A DNA stretch of 8,800 bases, taken from an uncultured Porphyromonadaceae bacterium (GTDB lineage Bacteria > Bacteroidota > Bacteroidia > Bacteroidales > Muribaculaceae). The stretch spans positions 1-8,800 of the forward strand of contig CABUPJ010000064.1 of assembly GCA_902493335.1 (NCBI GenBank). Reading direction: 5' to 3'. Below the pieces are notes generated by a model. It saw only the letters and a list, made by a program, of their open reading frames with translations. It searched no databases and was not told where the DNA came from. Shown one piece after another: positions 5,349 through 8,800 of the stretch. Both the position numbers and the translations under genes were made by a program. Each line of letters begins with the position of its first letter. The first letter of the stretch is position 1.

Positions 5349-8129
5349 ATGAGAAACAGTAGTTTTTTTAAGGCGGCTCTGGCTGTCGTGTGTGCTGCCG
5401 GTCTGACGGCGGCTTCGATATCGGCTCCGGCTGCAGATGCGCCTGTCAAGCGCGAGATGCGCTCGGCATGGGTGGCTACGGTCTGGCGCCTCGACTGGCC
5501 TCAGAACACGGTGTCGTCGACAGGCAACGAGAGTCAGATAAGCCGTCAGAAAAAAGATATGACGCGACTGCTCGACTCGATGGCGGTGAATAATCTCAAT
5601 GCTGTCAATTTCCAGGTGCGTTCGCGTTGTGACGCTATGTATAAGTCGAGCTACGAGCCGTGGTCGAGCGACCTCGTCTCTGAGCGTGGTCTTGACCCGG
5701 GCTGGGATCCGCTGGCTTTTGTTGTCGAGGAGTGTCACAAACGCGGTCTCGAATGTCATGCCTGGCTCAACCCCTACCGTTTTGAATCGGTAGCCCATCA
5801 GTGGGACAATACGCCTCTCAACTACCGTGACAGTCATCCCGACTGGATAATGGATGTCACGACCAACGGCTCGACGGCGTCGATTCTCAATCCCGGCAAG
5901 CCCGAGGTGACGCAGCGTATCTGTGACGTCATCAAGGAGATTGTCGAGAATTATGACGTCGACGGTGTGCTTTTCGACGATTATTTCTATCTGAGCGGTA
6001 CGCCCGCTTCGGCTGACGCCGACCTCTATAACGACTATAAGAACAACGGGGGCACTCTGGCGCTCGCCGACTGGCGCCGTGACAATGTCAACCGCATGGT
6101 CGCCGCCGTCTATAAGACGATCAAGACCGCCAAACCGTGGGTGCGCTTCGGCGTGTCGCCTGCCGGCATCGCCTGCACAAGCTCGGCTGTAGCCAAGCAA
6201 TATGGCATCACACCTTGTCCGACCGGAAGCGACTGGCAGTATACGAGCATCTACTCTGATCCTGTCGCATGGGTGTCGCAGCAGTCACTTGACTTTATCT
6301 CGCCCCAGATTTACTGGACGATAGGCCATTCGACCGATTATGCCAAGGCTGCTTCGTGGTGGAGTATGGTCGCCAATAAATGGAACCGCCACTTCTACAG
6401 TTCTCATTCAATATCGTCGCTGACAGCGTCGAGCAAGATGCCGGGCATGTCTGACATGGAGGCTATGCTCGGTGCGGCCCAGCCTCTCGCAAGCGGCCCG
6501 AACAGCACGACTTTCGCCGAATATGCCGACGAGGTGCGCTACAACCGCGAGTCGACGCTCAACGACGCTCCGGGTTCGATATTCTATTCGGCCAAATATC
6601 TCTATGCGTCCGCGCCGTTGTTTGCCCACTATCTCAAAACGACGGTGTTCGGCAATCCCGCGCTTCTGCCGGCTATGACCTGGCATGCGGGCAACAATCC
6701 CGGTGCTATCAAAAATTTCACCCGCGACGGCAACAAACTGCTCTGGGAGGGCTATGATAATGTGAAATACACGGTCTATGCCGTGCCGACGTCGGTTCCG
6801 GTCGAGAATTTTGACCGTGAGGCCGAATATCTGCTCGGCACGAGCTATGCCACAGAGTTTGTCGTCGAAGACAGATATCTGTCGGGCTACAACTACGCCG
6901 TGTGTGTGCTCGACCGCTATGGTTATGAGTACTCGCCTGTTTTCCTCGGCCGTGCGATGAAAGATCTCGCCGCACCTGTCATTGTCTCTCCCTGTAACAA
7001 TGAGGTGGCCGAATCGCCTTTCGATTTCACATGGAACGCCGTCGAAGGTGCGACAAGCTATATCGTCGAGGTGGCCCGCGACGCCGAGATGAAGGATCTT
7101 ATAGCCACACGCCCCGTCAACGGCACGACTTACCTGTCTGACAATCTCGAGATGCTGCCGGTGGGCGAGACCATCTACTGGCGCGTCAGAGCCTGCGGCA
7201 ACAATTATAACGACGGCGTGTCGGCTGTCGAGCCGTTTGTTGTCAGAAATCTCATCATCACTTCGCCTGCCAACCTCGCCGCTGACGTCTCTCTTGCTCC
7301 GGAAATCACGGTCTCGGTGGCAGACCGCGATATGACTATAGAGATATCTGAAAACGATGAGTTTGATGTGAAGTCAATCGTATTCTCGGCTGAAGGCCGC
7401 GGCAAGGTATCTGTGCCCCGCTATCTGCTCGGCGGCAATACGACGTATTTTGCCCGCGCGCTGTATACACATAACGGTCTCGACCGTGTCTCGCCCGTGG
7501 TGTCGTTTACAACGGCTGCGACGGAGATGGTTGTGCCTCAGATCGAGTATCCTGTCGCCGGCGGCAATCTCCACAGCGATGAGTCTATCTCGATCAAGCG
7601 CGTCGACGGACCGAAGAGTCTCCGCCTCGAAGTGTGTGCGACAACCTCTTTTGCCGGCAGAGTCAGCTATATAGCCGCCAATCTGTCTAAAGAGACATGG
7701 ACAGACTCTAAGGCTGCGTCTGAAATCAGGATTTCGGGCAAGGCTCTTGTCGACGGTGAGACATATTATGCCCGCGTGTGCGCCGGATATTCAACCGAGG
7801 ACGGTGTGAAAAATACGAGCTACAGCGAGCCTATATCGTTTGTATACCGTGCCGAGTCGGCCGGAGTCGATGACATCGCGAGCGGTGAGGCTTCTCTGCT
7901 TGACGTCATCACCGACGAGGCCGGTGTCGTCAGAGTGACTGCCGGTTCGGCTATGAACGGAGCGCGTCTCACTCTCGTCAATGCTTCGGGCGCAGAGGTC
8001 GCTCTTATCGCCGAAGGTGACGTGACGGCCGGTCAGAGCTTTGCGGTCAACTGTGCGCCGGGATTCTACCTCGTGCGCCTCACGGCTGCCGACGGCGTTG
8101 CCGCGACGGTAAAAGCGATAGTGAAATAA
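5349..8129 (+). CDS. Secreted GHL10-type glycoside hydrolase-like protein with Fn3-like domains and T9SS-like C-terminus
   Basis: This is a 926-residue exported protein. Residues 1-29 are a signal peptide (basic MRNSSFFK, hydrophobic core, APAA before a likely cleavage site). The GHL10/DUF187 catalytic-like barrel spans about 36-440: REMRSAWVATV (35-45), VNFQVRSRCDAMY (86-98), WLNPYR (139-144), VDGVLFDDYFY (204-214, with the paired acids Asp210 and Asp211), FGVSPAGI (268-274) and LDFISPQIYW (314-323). Beta-rich Fn3-like modules follow at about 445-535, 541-632, 635-722 and 728-833. The end (about 840-926) has the type A sorting-domain pattern: ARLTLVNASGAEV, then PGFYLVRL, then a final VKAIVK, suggesting type IX export and surface attachment. 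A family member, E. coli DigH (YddW), cleaves peptidoglycan strands stripped of stem peptides; a similar or a polysaccharide substrate is possible. The gene is monocistronic, with a strong promoter and terminator. Confidence 0.92.
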   Translation: MRNSSFFKAALAVVCAAGLTAASISAPAADAPVKREMRSAWVATVWRLDWPQNTVSSTGNESQISRQKKDMTRLLDSMAVNNLNAVNFQVRSRCDAMYKSSYEPWSSDLVSERGLDPGWDPLAFVVEECHKRGLECHAWLNPYRFESVAHQWDNTPLNYRDSHPDWIMDVTTNGSTASILNPGKPEVTQRICDVIKEIVENYDVDGVLFDDYFYLSGTPASADADLYNDYKNNGGTLALADWRRDNVNRMVAAVYKTIKTAKPWVRFGVSPAGIACTSSAVAKQYGITPCPTGSDWQYTSIYSDPVAWVSQQSLDFISPQIYWTIGHSTDYAKAASWWSMVANKWNRHFYSSHSISSLTASSKMPGMSDMEAMLGAAQPLASGPNSTTFAEYADEVRYNRESTLNDAPGSIFYSAKYLYASAPLFAHYLKTTVFGNPALLPAMTWHAGNNPGAIKNFTRDGNKLLWEGYDNVKYTVYAVPTSVPVENFDREAEYLLGTSYATEFVVEDRYLSGYNYAVCVLDRYGYEYSPVFLGRAMKDLAAPVIVSPCNNEVAESPFDFTWNAVEGATSYIVEVARDAEMKDLIATRPVNGTTYLSDNLEMLPVGETIYWRVRACGNNYNDGVSAVEPFVVRNLIITSPANLAADVSLAPEITVSVADRDMTIEISENDEFDVKSIVFSAEGRGKVSVPRYLLGGNTTYFARALYTHNGLDRVSPVVSFTTAATEMVVPQIEYPVAGGNLHSDESISIKRVDGPKSLRLEVCATTSFAGRVSYIAANLSKETWTDSKAASEIRISGKALVDGETYYARVCAGYSTEDGVKNTSYSEPISFVYRAESAGVDDIASGEASLLDVITDEAGVVRVTAGSAMNGARLTLVNASGAEVALIAEGDVTAGQSFAVNCAPGFYLVRLTAADGVAATVKAIVK

Positions 8130-8151
8130 TACCGGCAAAATATTAATTCTT

Positions 8152-8186
8152 ATGAGGTTGTGTTTTGGCGCAACCTCATTTTTTTT
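8152..8186 (+). terminator. Rho-independent terminator of the GHL10 gene
   Basis: ATGAGGTTGTG (8152-8162) pairs with CGCAACCTCAT (8169-8179), with one U-G wobble and a 6-base loop, and the stem runs into eight T (8179-8186). It begins 22 bases after the stop codon. Confidence 0.92.
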
Positions 8187-8191
8187 AAATA

Positions 8192-8222
8192 ACACGGGAG
8201 CGACATCACGTCGCCCCCGTGT
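8192..8222 (-). terminator. Hairpin fully paired on the minus strand, possible terminator
   Basis: Arms 8192-8204 and 8210-8222 pair over 13 positions around a 5-base loop. On the minus strand the one odd position is a G-U wobble; on the plus strand it is an A-C mismatch, so minus-strand function is favoured. It is followed on that strand by only a short U-rich stretch (UAUUU), so termination would be weak. It lies just beyond the 31-codon ORF and its proposed promoter. Confidence 0.4.
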
Positions 8223-8231
8223 CAGAAAATG

Positions 8232-8327
8232 TTACTGAAGATGCAACGGCTTTAGCCTCCAAGATGTCTTGTCCTCTGCAGGCTTTCGGTGCTGCAGATG
8301 CCTCGGAAAGGCGTTGGCTAAAGACAT
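8232..8327 (-). CDS. Doubtful 31-residue small ORF
   Basis: An ATG at 8327 opens 31 codons to a TAA at 8232, beginning MSLANAFPRHLQHRKPAE and ending LKPLHLQ. The peptide is basic and has no membrane segment or signal. In favour: a TAnnTTTG element (TACTTTTG, 8350-8343) lies about 16 bases upstream, and a hairpin fully paired on this strand follows the stop. Against: the whole stretch folds into hairpins with long inverted repeats, so it may instead be a repeat element that happens to be open. I do not recognise the product. Confidence 0.2.
   Translation of the reverse strand: MSLANAFPRHLQHRKPAEDKTSWRLKPLHLQ
8244..8323. repeat. Structured intergenic element with nested inverted repeats
   Basis: CTTTAGCC (8250-8257) pairs with GGCTAAAG (8316-8323). 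Inside them TCTGCAG (8275-8281) pairs with CTGCAGA (8292-8298) around a 10-base loop, and GCCT/AGGC (8300-8303, 8309-8312) forms a small hairpin. An alternative outer pairing is CAACG (8244-8248) with CGTTG (8312-8316). The arrangement suggests a folded RNA with two exclusive states, or a palindromic intergenic repeat. Confidence 0.45.
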
Positions 8328-8333
8328 AGCATA

Positions 8334-8350
8334 TATATTTGGCAAAAGTA
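8334..8350. promoter_or_regulatory. Back-to-back -7 elements pointing both ways
   Basis: TATATTTG (8334-8341) reads as TAnnTTTG on the plus strand. CAAAAGTA (8343-8350) reads as TACTTTTG on the minus strand. They are separated by one base. The plus element faces the 50-codon ORF, the minus element the 31-codon ORF. Neither has a well-spaced -33 TTTG; a GTTGG at 8313-8317 is near but about 17 bases from the plus element. Confidence 0.4.
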
Positions 8351-8382
8351 AGCAAAAAGGGTCAAATTACCCCCCCCGATTA

Positions 8383-8396
8383 TTAAAATTTGTTAA
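8383..8396 (+). repeat. 14-base leader motif TTAAAATTTGTTAA, copy 2
   Basis: Identical to the motif at 5323-5336. Here it ends 9 bases before an ATG at 8406 that opens a 50-codon ORF. In both places it lies tens of bases downstream of a plus-strand TAnnTTTG element, so position as well as sequence is shared. Confidence 0.5.
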
Positions 8397-8405
8397 AAGA
8401 TTAAG

Positions 8406-8558
8406 ATGGCCGTAAATTCGGCGACGAGGAGGATGGCGAGACTGCGCTTTAGTCAGTGCCGCCGCTACGCGGCTCGAAGCGCAATCGCACGGTCGCGCCA
8501 GGCGGTAGGGAACAAGGGCTTCAATCCTTGGAACCAACCGTTTAGCTACTACGGCTGA
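8406..8558 (+). CDS. Candidate small arginine-rich protein, 50 residues
   Basis: An ATG at 8406 opens 50 codons to a TGA at 8556-8558. The peptide starts MAVNSATRRMARLRF and ends PWNQPFSYYG. It carries about nine arginines and one lysine, mostly in residues 8-31, and no acidic residue, so it would be strongly basic and could bind nucleic acid. The C-terminal third is aromatic and turn-rich. Support for a gene: a TAnnTTTG element at 8334-8341, the 14-base leader motif shared with the GHL10 gene ending 9 bases before the ATG, and a terminator-like hairpin at 8657-8685. Against: the ORF runs through several GC-rich palindromes, its stop lies in the centre of one of them, and arginine-rich translation is what GC-rich noncoding repeats also give. 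I recognise no family. Confidence 0.3.
   Translation: MAVNSATRRMARLRFSQCRRYAARSAIARSRQAVGNKGFNPWNQPFSYYG
8443..8483. repeat. Nested hairpin in the right intergenic region
   Basis: TGCGCTT (8443-8449) is complementary to AAGCGCA (8477-8483). Within it GCCGC (8461-8465) pairs with GCGGC (8469-8473) around TAC. It is GC-rich and lies inside the 50-codon ORF. Confidence 0.5.
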
Positions 8559-8567
8559 AGCCGTAGT
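8548..8567. repeat. Palindrome ACTACGGCT-GA-AGCCGTAGT
   Basis: Two 9-base perfectly complementary arms flank a GA centre. GGAAC at 8531-8535 and GTTCC at 8566-8570 form an alternative wider pairing. The core resembles the ACGGCTGAAGCCGT type of palindrome that looks like an intergenic repeat; copy number cannot be judged from this window. Confidence 0.6.
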
Positions 8568-8572
8568 TCCAT

Positions 8573-8590
8573 ACGGCGACAAGCCGCCGT
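8573..8590. repeat. Short hairpin ACGGCG / CGCCGT
   Basis: Six-base arms (8573-8578, 8585-8590) around a 6-base loop, directly after the previous palindrome. Confidence 0.45.
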
Positions 8591-8603
8591 CACAAGGACA
8601 AAT

Positions 8604-8635
8604 TTAGCGCTAACACGTCGCCGAGCTCGGCGACG
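8604..8635. repeat. Two perfect palindromes, one of 20 bases
   Basis: TTAGCGCTAA (8604-8613) is a perfect 10-base palindrome. CGTCGCCGAGCTCGGCGACG (8616-8635) is a perfect 20-base palindrome without a spacer. A gapless palindrome is a poor RNA hairpin but a good binding site for a dimeric protein, so an operator-type site is possible. CAAATTTA (8599-8606), TAAATTTG on the minus strand, overlaps the first palindrome and could be a promoter element. Confidence 0.55.
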
Positions 8636-8656
8636 CACATTAATAGTTTTTGTAAC

Positions 8657-8687
8657 AACGATGTCAATGTGCGTTTGACATCGTTTT
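8657..8687 (+). terminator. Terminator-like hairpin
   Basis: AACGATGTCAA (8657-8667) and TTGACATCGTT (8675-8685) are perfect 11-base arms with a 7-base loop. On the plus strand the stem ends in TTTT (8684-8687) and then GG, so the U-run is short. It could end a plus-strand transcript starting near 8348, about 340 nt long. Confidence 0.5.
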
Positions 8688-8800
8688 GGTGAGAGTCGGT
8701 TCTGTGATAATCATTTTACGTCAGGGGGGTAAACCAAAAATCAGGGTTATCCATTTATCGGTCATTTGCCGGCGCTTTTATCATCGCTCTTCGGTCACTA

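Larger units (their letters stand above)
8559..8800. other. Intergenic sequence without a recognised gene
   Basis: Apart from the palindromes at 8573-8635 and the hairpin at 8657-8685, I see no ORF with a credible start on either strand and no RNA gene I recognise. The last 100 bases are less structured and contain a G6 run (8724-8729) within TTTAC/GTAAA (8715-8719, 8729-8733). A gene may begin beyond the right edge. Confidence 0.5.

Noticed and set aside
5316..6200. Minus-strand open frame of 294 codons opposite the GHL10 N-terminus
   Set aside because: It covers the GHL10 start and promoter-proximal region and has no family-like motif; the plus strand has a signal peptide and conserved barrel motifs.
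8511..8545. tRNA-like stretch with GGGCTTCAATCC and a following CCA
   Set aside because: The CAAGG/CCTTG stem has an 8-base loop and no acceptor, D or anticodon arms can be drawn around it.
8367..8582. Minus-strand 71-codon frame in the right intergenic region
   Set aside because: It starts at a TTG and runs through palindromes. The peptide looks like translated repeat DNA, and the plus-strand 50-codon ORF has better upstream signals.
8240..8640. CRISPR-like appearance of repeated hairpins
   Set aside because: The palindromes differ from each other in sequence and spacing; there is no direct-repeat and spacer periodicity and no cas gene.

Overview
The window looks like chromosome of a Bacteroidales bacterium. 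Four observations support this: promoter elements of the Bacteroidetes type (TAnnTTTG at -7, in one case with TTTG 20 bases upstream), near absence of Shine-Dalgarno sequences, a C-terminal sorting-like domain of the type IX secretion system on a large secreted protein, and GC-rich coding DNA between very AT-rich intergenic DNA. The GC-rich coding would fit a Muribaculaceae-like lineage, but that rank is inference only.

Layout. At the left edge is the N-terminal part of a secreted protein on the minus strand (1-291), with a promoter about 230 bases upstream of its start. Next come an MFS transporter (minus, 668-2080) and an AI-2E/PerM-family membrane protein (plus, 2184-3380), transcribed divergently from two -7 elements only 12 bases apart. 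A small 2[4Fe-4S] ferredoxin gene (minus, 3472-3642) converges on the AI-2E gene, and the two share one strong symmetric terminator hairpin.

The middle of the window holds a probable two-gene minus-strand unit. A WaaP/Kdo-kinase-like protein kinase-fold gene (4445-5218) has a -7 element almost touching its start codon. Fifteen bases after it lies an AT-rich gene for a small exported protein (3818-4429), which is split by one in-frame TAA and is best read as a pseudogene or a sequencing error. Divergent from the kinase is a 926-residue secreted GHL10-type glycoside hydrolase-like protein (5349-8129) with several Fn3-like domains, a sorting-like C-terminus, a near-consensus promoter and a clear terminator.

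The last ~610 bases (8187-8800) contain no conventional gene but are dense in structure: a second pair of back-to-back -7 elements (8334-8350), a 50-codon arginine-rich ORF on the plus strand (8406-8558) and a 31-codon ORF on the minus strand (8232-8327). There are also many hairpins and palindromes, including a 20-base perfect palindrome, and a terminator-like hairpin at 8657-8685. The 50-codon ORF is preceded by the same 14-base motif that precedes the start codon of the large hydrolase gene. This could be a small-protein or ncRNA locus, or a family of palindromic intergenic repeats; the sequence alone does not decide. No CRISPR array, rRNA, tRNA, transposase or known defence system was seen.
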